From positions 62,001-126,000 of the forward strand of contig NZ_BRVN01000007.1 in NCBI RefSeq assembly GCF_026011735.1: a stretch of 64,000 nucleotides of DNA, in the 5' to 3' direction. Position 1 is the first letter of the stretch. Every line of letters starts with the position of its first letter. The notes below the pieces were generated by a model. The model was not told the DNA's origin. It saw only the letters and a program-made list of their open reading frames with translations, and ran no database searches. Made by a program: the position numbers and the translations under genes. Source of the DNA: Dietzia sp. NCCP-2495. GTDB lineage: Bacteria; Actinomycetota; Actinomycetes; Mycobacteriales; Mycobacteriaceae. Below, piece after piece: positions 8,736 to 15,295 of the stretch.

Positions 8736-10472
8736 TCAGCGGATGACGGTGACGCGTCCCGGTTCCGGAGCGGAGAGCGGGCCTTCGTCGGTGACGTACC
8801 GCTCCAGTGCGGAGATGTCGGTCAGTCCGGCCTCGCGGCGGGCGCCGTTGACGGCGAACGGCGATCCGTTCCACTCGGGGGAGGAGAGGAACTCGTTGAC
8901 CACGACCGTGTATTCGGCGTCGGGGTCGACGAGGCGGCCGTCGATGAGGATCTCGGTGACCCTCGATCCTTCGGGCTCGGTCATGTCGACGGTGTAGTGC
9001 ACGTTGGAGGAGACGGCGGGGCCGTGGCGTCCGATGTCGTCGGCGAACAGGTCGAAGGCGTCCTCCAGTTCCTTACCCGTGACAGTCACCAGGTAGAGCC
9101 GGTCACCGTAGGGCTGGACCGTGTGGAGGTCGGCGTAGCTCAGCGGTCCCGCGGGCATGTCGGCGCGCAGGGAGTCAGGGTTGGACAGGGCGAGGTCGGC
9201 TCCCCGGCCGCGCGCGGCGTGCAGTTGACCGTCGGCGATGACGTCGGCCAGGGGGGACTCGCCGTTCGAGTCCATCTCGCGCGGGATGGGCGTCGACGCC
9301 TCGCCGATCACCTTCCGGGCGAGTGGCGCGGCGGCGGCGGTGGCCTGACGGACGAGTTCCTCGGTCCGTGGGTCGGGCTCGATGTCGAGGTTGACGGTCT
9401 GGTTGAACACCGAGGTCTGGGGGCGGACAACCTGGCCGGTGGCGGTGTCGACGGCCAGGTCGACGACCGTGACCGAGCGTCCGTGGGACGCGGGGGCGAC
9501 GACGACGCGCTCGTCGCTCTCCGGGTCGAAGACGCGGCAGGTCGCGGGCCCTCCCGATGCGCCGACGATGAGGGCGTCGACCGCCGGGTTGAGTTTCCTC
9601 ACCAGGTCGTTGTCGGCGAGCTCGTCCGGGCACGCTCCAGGGTCGAGGTTGTCGTGCACCGCCGTCATCTGGACCATGCCGACGATCGCTTCGACCCCGA
9701 GGAACTGCAGGGTCTCGACAGTGGAATCGACTGAGCGCAGCGGGTCCGCTAGTCGGGTGGTGGTGGCCGGACCCGAGTCCGACGGAACGGTCACCGCCAC
9801 GACGCCCACCCGCACGTCGCCGATGCGGTGGATGGCGAAGGGGAAGGTCGGTGCGGCGTCGTGCGACGGGATAACGTTGGAGGCGAGAAAGGGGAACGCC
9901 GCCCCGCGGAACGGCGGCAGCGGCGGATCGACGCGGCATTCCTGCTCGGTGTGGCAGGACGGCTTGACCAGGGACTGGACACGGTCAGTACCCTTGTCCA
10001 GTTCGCGACGGCCGATGCCGGCCCCGTCCACGCCGATCTGGTTGAAGAACTCGATTGTCGGACGGTCGCCCAGCAGGGCCGCCTCCGGCGCGGTGCCGCC
10101 GAGGGAGTCGCCGGTCGCCAGGAGGAGTGCGTCGCCGGCCTGTGCGCGGAGCTTGTCGACCGTGGTCGCGAGGTGGGGGCCGCCGCCGGCGGGGCGGACG
10201 TTCCCGGATCCGTCACGGAGTTCGCCCTGGAAGCCGACCGGTCGGGAGATCGCGCCGGCGAACTCTCCGATGCCGAGGATCCGGACCGATTGCGTCTGGT
10301 TTGACGGGCTCCACGGCTTGCTGGTCGCGCCGGTCTGGGCCGCGGCGAACGGAGGGTGGACCAGGCTCAGGATCATCGCCGACACGGCGAGCACGACCGC
10401 AGCGGCGGGTCGCAACCTGGACGTATAGACAGATGCAGAGTTCGGATCACCCTTCGAACCCTGCAACTGCAC
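8736..10472 (-). CDS. Exported 5'-nucleotidase/UshA-like protein with degenerate metal motifs
   Basis: 578 aa, GTG start at 10472. A signal peptide is clear (Arg pair, hydrophobic segment, cleavage after AAA near residue 45). The calcineurin-like N-domain keeps only part of its metal-site signatures: GIGEFAGAI (67-75) replaces the usual TNDxHG, GDSLGG (121-126) is kept, GRRELD (154-159) replaces GNHEFD, and IVGASGG replaces the GGHSH motif. The C-terminal nucleotide-binding domain is better kept (SNPDSLRAD, SYADLHTVQPYGDRLYLV). The family dephosphorylates nucleotides outside the membrane; here activity is doubtful. It stands alone between the hydrolase and pat. Confidence 0.75.
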   Translation of the reverse strand: MQLQGSKGDPNSASVYTSRLRPAAAVVLAVSAMILSLVHPPFAAAQTGATSKPWSPSNQTQSVRILGIGEFAGAISRPVGFQGELRDGSGNVRPAGGGPHLATTVDKLRAQAGDALLLATGDSLGGTAPEAALLGDRPTIEFFNQIGVDGAGIGRRELDKGTDRVQSLVKPSCHTEQECRVDPPLPPFRGAAFPFLASNVIPSHDAAPTFPFAIHRIGDVRVGVVAVTVPSDSGPATTTRLADPLRSVDSTVETLQFLGVEAIVGMVQMTAVHDNLDPGACPDELADNDLVRKLNPAVDALIVGASGGPATCRVFDPESDERVVVAPASHGRSVTVVDLAVDTATGQVVRPQTSVFNQTVNLDIEPDPRTEELVRQATAAAAPLARKVIGEASTPIPREMDSNGESPLADVIADGQLHAARGRGADLALSNPDSLRADMPAGPLSYADLHTVQPYGDRLYLVTVTGKELEDAFDLFADDIGRHGPAVSSNVHYTVDMTEPEGSRVTEILIDGRLVDPDAEYTVVVNEFLSSPEWNGSPFAVNGARREAGLTDISALERYVTDEGPLSAPEPGRVTVIR

Positions 10473-10591
10473 ACCGACTCCTCAACCGCCGCTCGCTCGT
10501 GGACGCGGCAAAAGCGGAAGCGGACACCGTGGTTGCTTCCGTGACTGGGACCATGGTGCCGCCGCGAGGTCACGAGACCCCGCCAGAATTG

Positions 10592-11650
10592 TCACATTAC
10601 GGTCACGAATTCCTGAGCGGCAGAGAGGAAGCGATCGTTCTCGGCCGGATCTCCGATGGATACGCGAACCCCGTCCCCGGCAAAGCACCGGGTGATGACC
10701 AGGCGTTCCCGGCAGTGATCGTTGAACGCGGTGGCCCGGTCTTCGAGCGGGAGCCAGATGAAGTTCGCCTGACTCTCGGGAACCTCGAAGCCGCTGGCGA
10801 GCAGTGCCTCGCGGACCCGGGTGCGCTCGGCGACCACCGCGTCGGTCCGGGATCGCAGCTCGTCGCCGGCCTCGAGACAGGCGATCCCGGCGGCCTGGGC
10901 GAGTGAGCTCACCGAGAACGGCACGACCATCTTCACCACCGGCGTGACCAGGTCCGCCGGGCCGACCAGGTAGCCGACCCGCAGTCCCGCGAGACCGTAT
11001 GCCTTGGAGAAGGTCCGCAGGGACACGACGTTCGTGCGCGCCATCGCCTCGGCGACGCCGTCCACCGCATCGTCGGAGCGGAGGTATTCGTAGTACGCCT
11101 CGTCCAGTGCCACGGTGACCCGCTCGGGGACGCGGTCCAGGAACTTCGTGAGTTCTGTGCGGGAGACGGCCGGCCCGGTCGGGTTGTTGGGCGTGCACAC
11201 GAAGATCAACCGGGTGCGGTCGGTGACGGCCTCGGCGATCGCGTCCAGGTCCAGTGACCCGTCGGCGCGATTGGGTACCTGTACCGGCACGGCGTGCGCG
11301 ATGCGGGCGACGATCGGGTAGGCCTCGAAGGAGCGCCAGCCGAAGATCACCTCGTCGCCCGGTGCGCACGATGCCTGGACGAGTTGCTGGCACAGGGCCA
11401 CCGAGCCGCACCCGGCCGTCACGTTGGAGGGCTGGACGCCCAGGAAGTCGGCGAGCTTGTCTACGAGTGCCCGCGCGATGATGTCGGGGTAGCGGTTGGC
11501 GCCGGCGGCTGCCTCGGCGATCGCGGCTGCCACGGAAGGCAGCGGGCCGGCAGTCGTCTCGTTTGAGGCGAGCTTGACCGCGCCGGGCACAGTCGCACCC
11601 GGCACGTAGGCGGGGATGGCGTCGAGATCGGTACGCACGTCGGGGCTCAT
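10592..11650 (-). CDS. pat: Histidinol-phosphate/aromatic aminotransferase (Pat/HisC2 type)
   Basis: 352 aa from the ATG at 11650; the longer open frame would run through tRNA-Ser and is rejected. Fold-type I aminotransferase: LASNETTAGPLPS at the N-terminus, ANRYPD, NNPTGPAVS, DEAYYEY and FSKAYGLAGLRVGY with the PLP lysine. The opening SNE/PLPS pattern matches mycobacterial HisC2/Pat, which transaminates aromatic amino acids and can overlap histidinol-phosphate activity. It reads away from the tRNA pair as a single gene. Confidence 0.85.
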   Translation of the reverse strand: MSPDVRTDLDAIPAYVPGATVPGAVKLASNETTAGPLPSVAAAIAEAAAGANRYPDIIARALVDKLADFLGVQPSNVTAGCGSVALCQQLVQASCAPGDEVIFGWRSFEAYPIVARIAHAVPVQVPNRADGSLDLDAIAEAVTDRTRLIFVCTPNNPTGPAVSRTELTKFLDRVPERVTVALDEAYYEYLRSDDAVDGVAEAMARTNVVSLRTFSKAYGLAGLRVGYLVGPADLVTPVVKMVVPFSVSSLAQAAGIACLEAGDELRSRTDAVVAERTRVREALLASGFEVPESQANFIWLPLEDRATAFNDHCRERLVITRCFAGDGVRVSIGDPAENDRFLSAAQEFVTVM

Positions 11651-11755
11651 ATGAACAGCGTAGTTCCAGTAGCTTTCGCGGGGGTGACCGGCTGTTTTGC
11701 GATCCTGCGGACCCGTTGTGTACTGTTGTTTCTCGTTGGTTCGGAAGAGCCTCCA

Positions 11756-11847
11756 GGAGGCGTGCCAGAGCGGCCGAATGGGACTCACTGCTAATGAGTT
11801 GTCCTCCTAAAAGGGGACCGGAGGTTCAAATCCTCTCGCCTCCGCCA
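11756..11847 (+). tRNA. tRNA-Ser(GCT)
   Basis: Acceptor GGAGGCG pairs with CGCCTCC, discriminator G at 11844, and CCA is encoded at 11845-11847. Anticodon stem ACTCA/TGAGT encloses loop CTGCTAA with anticodon GCT. The long variable arm typical of serine tRNAs and a GGTTCAAATCC T-loop are present. Confidence 0.95.
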
Positions 11848-11893
11848 TGTCGGGGAACCGGGTGACCGGGGATCTGGCACGACAGATGAATAT

Positions 11894-11966
11894 GCGCCCG
11901 TAGCTCAATGGATAGAGCACTTGACTACGGATCAAGAGGTTAGGGGTTCGAATCCCTTCGGGCGCA
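11894..11966 (+). tRNA. tRNA-Arg(ACG), host gene of the integrated element
   Basis: Acceptor GCGCCCG pairs with CGGGCGC; the anticodon stem CTTGA/TCAAG encloses loop CTACGGA, anticodon ACG. CCA is not encoded. The 3' part (from 11933) is the left attachment repeat, so the gene has been rebuilt by the incoming element and remains full length. Confidence 0.95.
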
Positions 11967-11968
11967 CA
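11933..11968 (+). repeat. attL: 36-bp direct repeat at the 3' end of tRNA-Arg
   Basis: Starts at the anticodon stem (CAAGAGGTTAGGGG...) and runs through the T-arm and acceptor to GGGCGCACA. The same 36 bases recur at 19108-19143 with a single A/G difference in the T-loop. This is the expected core of a tyrosine-integrase site in a tRNA gene. Confidence 0.92.
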
Positions 11969-11973
11969 AGAGA

Positions 11974-12014
11974 AAACCCCCGCTGACCTGCACGAATGAG
12001 GCCGGCGGGGGTTT
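11974..12014 (+). terminator. Terminator hairpin just inside the left end of the element
   Basis: AAACCCCCGC (11974-11983) pairs with GCGGGGGTTT (12005-12014), followed by T-rich bases. It lies between tRNA-Arg and the end of the convergent integrase gene and can serve both. It belongs to the element; the original chromosomal terminator appears to be the one beyond attR. Confidence 0.75.
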
Positions 12015-12049
12015 CTGTTTGGTCGGTTATGGGTTCACCGATCCAGCAC

Positions 12050-13261
12050 TTATCCAGTGTTTACGTCCTGCGGGCCGAGCTGATCTAGGACCAGTGACAT
12101 GTCCGGCGCGACCGACGCCCGTTCGACGTAGTGCTTCTTCGTCACCGCAGTACCGGAGTGGCCGAGGACCGCCGCCGCAGACTCAACGTCGACTTCCCGG
12201 TCCACGAGCGTCGCCACCGTCCGCCTGAAAGTGTGGGGAGTGATCCAGGCGTACTCGTCGCCCCGAATCTCACGCCACCGCCGACGCCAGTTGTGGGGGT
12301 CGATAGGTCCGCCCACGGCATTGACGAACACTAGGTTCTGGTCGGAGCGTGGAGCGTTCACCTTCAGCGCAATAAGCGCGTCGACGGCGAACCGGGGCAG
12401 CGCCACCGTCCGGTAGCCGCTCGCAGTCTTCGGGGTCGGTTGACGGACCAGTCCGCCGCCTTCAGCCTTCGTGCCCTCCAGCCGGATGATGGTTCCCGAC
12501 ACTGTGACGGTGGGAGGTGTGGCCGTGAGGTCAACGTCGTCCCAGGTGAGCGCCAGCAGTTCGCCGATCCGGCATCCGGTGGCCAGCATGATGTCCAGGG
12601 CGTGCCCGGTGTGTTGCCACCGTGGCCGTCCGCCGCGTCGCTTGTCGTCGTCGCCTGCCTGCCATGCTGCGATTCGGCGGCGCACCGCTTGGAGATCATC
12701 GAGGGTTGCGGCGCGTGGCGCTGTCCGCTTGGGGCGTGTCAGGCGTACTTGTCCTACAGGGTCGGGTCGATCTAGGTTCGCTCCACGTTCGTCGGCGAGT
12801 GCGAACGCGCCACGCACGATGACCTTGAACCGCTTTGCCAATCCGGGCCGAGACCTGGACACGTCTTTCAACCATGTCTGGACGATCTCAGCGGTGCAGT
12901 CCTCCAGCCTCATGTCGGCAATGCCACCGTTGTCGCCGGACATGGCGCGGGCGTCAGCCCGGTATGTTTCTGCCGTCTGTACGGCGATCTCACCGGCTTC
13001 CAGCTTCCCGTCGATCCAGATGTTGATGACGGTGGACAGTTTCGTCTGGGGGCCGATGCCGTCCTCGATGACTCCGGCGCGGCGTTTCGCTGCGATGCGT
13101 ACGGCGGCACGCGCCTTCTCGACGGACTCGCCGTCCGCCTGGACTTGCCGTAGCCGGTCGTCGCGGCATCGCACATTGACGTAGGCCCGGTATGAGCGTG
13201 GGCCGAGTTGTTTGATTCGGACTTCTCCAAGTTCTCCTACGCGGAGACGTCGCCTAGCCAT
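12050..13261 (-). CDS. int: Tyrosine-family site-specific integrase
   Basis: 403 aa from the ATG at 13261, which overlaps the end of the XRE gene; an upstream extension is possible but lies inside that gene. An N-terminal AP2/SAM-like arm-binding region (about 1-60, Arg-rich) and a core-binding domain with a TAETYRADARAM segment precede the catalytic domain: GCRIGELLALTW (first catalytic Arg), PHTFRRTVA (His-x-x-Arg) and LGHSGTAVTKKHYV (His and nucleophile Tyr). It would recombine the tRNA-Arg core repeats at 11933 and 19108. The gene ends 80 bp from attL, the usual position. Coupling to the repressor gene suggests joint expression in the lysogenic state. Confidence 0.93.
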   Translation of the reverse strand: MARRRLRVGELGEVRIKQLGPRSYRAYVNVRCRDDRLRQVQADGESVEKARAAVRIAAKRRAGVIEDGIGPQTKLSTVINIWIDGKLEAGEIAVQTAETYRADARAMSGDNGGIADMRLEDCTAEIVQTWLKDVSRSRPGLAKRFKVIVRGAFALADERGANLDRPDPVGQVRLTRPKRTAPRAATLDDLQAVRRRIAAWQAGDDDKRRGGRPRWQHTGHALDIMLATGCRIGELLALTWDDVDLTATPPTVTVSGTIIRLEGTKAEGGGLVRQPTPKTASGYRTVALPRFAVDALIALKVNAPRSDQNLVFVNAVGGPIDPHNWRRRWREIRGDEYAWITPHTFRRTVATLVDREVDVESAAAVLGHSGTAVTKKHYVERASVAPDMSLVLDQLGPQDVNTG

Positions 13262-13856
13262 TGTCGTGCTCCCCGTAACCCTTGACCGTCCAGCCGTCGC
13301 GGGCAGCTTGCCTTGCAGCCTCCGACTCCTCCTCGTCAAGTTCTAGGACCAGAGCACTGTCCCGGTAAGGGCTTCCCTGTTCCCGGTAGAGCCGCAACCG
13401 TTCCCGCCCGCGAGCCTTCCGAATCCTGAGCAGTCGTCGCAGTGACGAGATACGAGCTACTGAGTCACTCTCATGTTCGGCACTCCAGATGCCCATTCCT
13501 CCGGTTTCACCGCACCACCATTCGTATGAGTCGCCCGAGGGGAACGGGGGGCTGGATGGAGATATTCGGGACTCGCCGTCAGGGGCATCGCTGTACATGA
13601 GCAATGCAGGAGTTGTTTCTAGCGCTAGGGCAAGGATCAACAGTTCGGATATGTCCAGCTTGCTCGCCCGCGACCCCGACTCGATCTTTGCAAGCGTGGA
13701 TCGCGTGATCGGGTAGCCGAGCCGTTTAGTCCTGTCGGCAACTGCAGCGGCAGTAATGCCGAGTTCGGTTCTCCTGGTGCGCATCGCGTCTCCTACTCGC
13801 CGGGTCAGTTCGTCGGCCCAGTCCGCTGCGCTCACACCGTTGTATCCGCTCTCCAT
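13254..13856 (-). CDS. XRE-family repressor-like protein
   Basis: 200 aa. An N-terminal helix-turn-helix at about residues 20-75 (MRTRRTELGITAAAVADRT, then ITRSTLAKIESG) fits the Cro/CI/XRE fold. The C-terminal 110 residues are charged (RGRERLRLYREQ, LELDEEESEAARQAARDGW) and match nothing I recognise; they could sense an inducer or oligomerise. It is divergent from the excisionase gene and overlaps the integrase start by 8 nt, so it is the probable master repressor of the element, equivalent in position to Stl in staphylococcal islands. Its start codon is itself inside an inverted-repeat element of the control region. Confidence 0.8.
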   Translation of the reverse strand: MESGYNGVSAADWADELTRRVGDAMRTRRTELGITAAAVADRTKRLGYPITRSTLAKIESGSRASKLDISELLILALALETTPALLMYSDAPDGESRISPSSPPFPSGDSYEWWCGETGGMGIWSAEHESDSVARISSLRRLLRIRKARGRERLRLYREQGSPYRDSALVLELDEEESEAARQAARDGWTVKGYGEHDNG

Positions 13857-13917
13857 GCGAACAGACTAATTGTGGCCGGCGGTTGAACCTGCCCCCAGCC
13901 TAGGCTAAAGTTCGCAT
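13855..13917. promoter_or_regulatory. Divergent control region of the element: promoter and inverted-repeat operator
   Basis: ATGCGAAC at 13855-13862 is repeated inverted as GTTCGCAT at 13910-13917. Between them is a good rightward promoter: TTGAAC (13883-13888), 17-nt spacer, TAAAGT (13906-13911), whose -10 touches the right half-site; the left half-site covers the repressor start codon. Binding of the XRE protein to both would shut off both directions. Confidence 0.6.
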
Positions 13918-13963
13918 ATAGAGCAACAAGGCTCTGAATGCTCCAGAATGAAGGGGTGGCCCG

Positions 13964-14158
13964 ATGCCAACCGAACCGCTTTACGCCCCGCCCGCTGTCG
14001 CCGAGCGATGCGGCCTCACCGTCCAGGCCCTCGCCCTCATGCGGCACGAAGGCAACGGCCCCACCTACATCAAGTTGGGTCGCCGTGTCCGCTACCGCAT
14101 GTCGGATGTCGACGCCTGGCTGGACGCCAACACCGTCAAGACGGGAGACGCGGCGTGA
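13964..14158 (+). CDS. AlpA/excisionase-like helix-turn-helix protein
   Basis: 64 aa. The whole protein is one MerR-like winged HTH of the excisionase family: LYAPPAVAERCGLT at the N-terminus, a KLGRRVRYRMSDVDAWLD wing and C-terminal helix. Such proteins bind att or promoter DNA to direct excision or to activate integrase (AlpA). It is the first gene of the rightward operon, so it would appear as soon as the repressor is lifted. Its TGA overlaps the GTG of the next tiny gene. Confidence 0.85.
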   Translation: MPTEPLYAPPAVAERCGLTVQALALMRHEGNGPTYIKLGRRVRYRMSDVDAWLDANTVKTGDAA

Positions 14159-14253
14159 CCGGCGCGGACCTGATCCAGGCATCGGGCATGGCCACCGGCG
14201 AGTTCCTGGAGGCGTTCTTCGGGGCCGGAATGAGTGAAGGGGACATGGAATGA
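14155..14253 (+). CDS. Very small element protein (32 aa), unknown
   Basis: GTG start overlapping the excisionase stop (GTGA) and an ATGA overlap with the next gene; these couplings are the main evidence that it is translated. The product is acidic and rich in Gly/Met (ends GMSEGDME) with no recognisable domain. It may simply keep ribosomes running between its neighbours. Confidence 0.5.
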   Translation: MTGADLIQASGMATGEFLEAFFGAGMSEGDME

Positions 14254-14519
14254 GTAATCGAACATGGGAGATCAACATGACCGAAGCCAACTTCGACCGG
14301 CTGGAGCGCAACGCGGAACAGCGCGTGAGACGACAGGCCCGCGACCTCGGATTCACACTGATCAAGTCCAAGGCCCGTAATCCGCTCGATGTCACGTACG
14401 GCGGGTTCATGCTCGCGATGGACGGGGTTTCCGTGGCTGGCGGTGAGGGGCCGGGGTTCATGTTCGACCTGGACGACATCGCCGATTACCTCGACCACTA
14501 CGAGGACGGTGCGGCATGA
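14250..14519 (+). CDS. Small element protein (89 aa), unknown
   Basis: No function recognised. The N-terminal half is basic (RLERNAEQRVRRQARDLGF), then LIKSKARNPLDVTYGGF and an acidic end (FDLDDIADYLDHYEDG). The basic-then-acidic layout recurs in small hypothetical proteins of actinobacterial phages and islands (family knowledge, not checked). ATGA overlap upstream and ATGAG overlap with the next gene. Confidence 0.65.
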   Translation: MSNRTWEINMTEANFDRLERNAEQRVRRQARDLGFTLIKSKARNPLDVTYGGFMLAMDGVSVAGGEGPGFMFDLDDIADYLDHYEDGAA

Positions 14520-14707
14520 GCACCCGCGACGAGTTGGATTGGGCGTGCCGGGACGAGACCGAGTTAGCCCTGGAACTCCACGACCACGCCCGCCCATACC
14601 TCGCGGGTGACGTTGGCCCCGAGAAGTTCCTCGACGCCGCGCACCGGTACGGACTGGCACGCCTACACCGGGAACGCCTCCAAGACGCACTGTGGGGCGA
14701 ACCGTGA
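14516..14707 (+). CDS. Small element protein (63 aa), unknown
   Basis: Starts inside the stop of the preceding gene. Charged, mostly helical by composition (RDETELALELHDHARPYL, FLDAAHRYGLARLHRERLQ); no domain recognised. It is coupled to the following gene through a TGATG overlap, so it belongs to the same early transcript. Confidence 0.6.
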   Translation: MSTRDELDWACRDETELALELHDHARPYLAGDVGPEKFLDAAHRYGLARLHRERLQDALWGEP

Positions 14708-14907
14708 TGGCGTGGCACTCGACGGAGGACATCGCCCAGGAGGTGCGCAGGCGGCACGGTCTACCCGTCGGGGTGGCCCGCCGACTGGTTGAACTGGAGT
14801 ACCGCGACCTGGTGGATACGGGGGTGGCGGTGATCCGTAGTCACGTGACAGAACGGGATCGGGAACTGTTTCTCGACCACATCGCCGAGACCATCGCGGA
14901 ACCGTAG
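14707..14907 (+). CDS. Small element protein (66 aa), unknown
   Basis: ATG at 14707 shares one base with the upstream TGA (a GTG at 14704 is an alternative start). Sequence features: EDIAQEVRRRHGLPVGVARRL, then an acidic helix ending AETIAEP. The first half could be a small DNA-binding fold but lacks a clear HTH signature. Last of the tightly overlapped early chain; 46 bp separate it from the next HTH gene. Confidence 0.6.
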   Translation: MAWHSTEDIAQEVRRRHGLPVGVARRLVELEYRDLVDTGVAVIRSHVTERDRELFLDHIAETIAEP

Positions 14908-14953
14908 TTTCGTGTGTGACTCGGACCCGGACCGTCGTCGGACAATCCCAGTC

Positions 14954-15160
14954 ATGACGACGACACCACCCGGCCCGGACCGGCAATACCTGTCCGCAGT
15001 GGAGGCGGCCGCCTACGCGCACAAGTCACGGCACTGGCTTTTCGCCCGACTGCGCGACGGCAGCCTCACCCGCTACAGGTCTCCCCGTGATGCCCGCATC
15101 ACCTGGATCGACATCGACGAACTCGACGCGCTCCTGGGCGACATCCGCCCAGCCGCGTAA
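14954..15160 (+). CDS. Second excisionase-like HTH protein (68 aa)
   Basis: ATG at 14954. YLSAVEAAAYAHKSRHWLFA is the first helix pair of an excisionase-type HTH and TWIDIDELDALL the terminal helix; the wing is RYRSPRDARI. It resembles the first excisionase-like protein in plan but not closely in sequence. One of the two may act as directionality factor and the other as an activator for the replication gene downstream. Confidence 0.7.
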   Translation: MTTTPPGPDRQYLSAVEAAAYAHKSRHWLFARLRDGSLTRYRSPRDARITWIDIDELDALLGDIRPAA

Positions 15161-15206
15161 CTCACTACTCCCGAGGACGCCCACCGCGTCCGCCCCAGAC
15201 AGAAAA

Positions 15207-15240
15207 AACGGACCCCACGCCGCCAAGCCAGGGGTCCGTT
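15207..15240. terminator. Hairpin between early genes and replication gene
   Basis: AACGGACCCC pairs perfectly with GGGGTCCGTT around a 14-nt loop. The flanking A6 on the left gives a U-run only for leftward transcripts; rightward it lacks a proper T-tract, so it is either a partial attenuator or a stop for antisense transcription. Confidence 0.5.
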
Positions 15241-15254
15241 AAAACCAACCGAAT

Positions 15255-15277
15255 GTGGTCAGTTTAGCACTGGCCAC
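15255..15277. promoter_or_regulatory. Dyad operator-like site before the replication gene
   Basis: GTGGTCAGT and ACTGGCCAC form a 9-bp dyad (8 of 9 pairs) around TTAGC, 18 bp upstream of the replication gene start and overlapping where a promoter or ribosome site would be. A regulator site or a replication-initiation site are both possible. Confidence 0.45.
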
Positions 15278-15295
15278 GGGGTTTCAGGAGACCAC

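Noticed and set aside
10592-11788. Longer N-terminus for the pat gene reaching 11788
   Set aside because: The extra 46 codons run through tRNA-Ser(GCT); the family start is at 11650.
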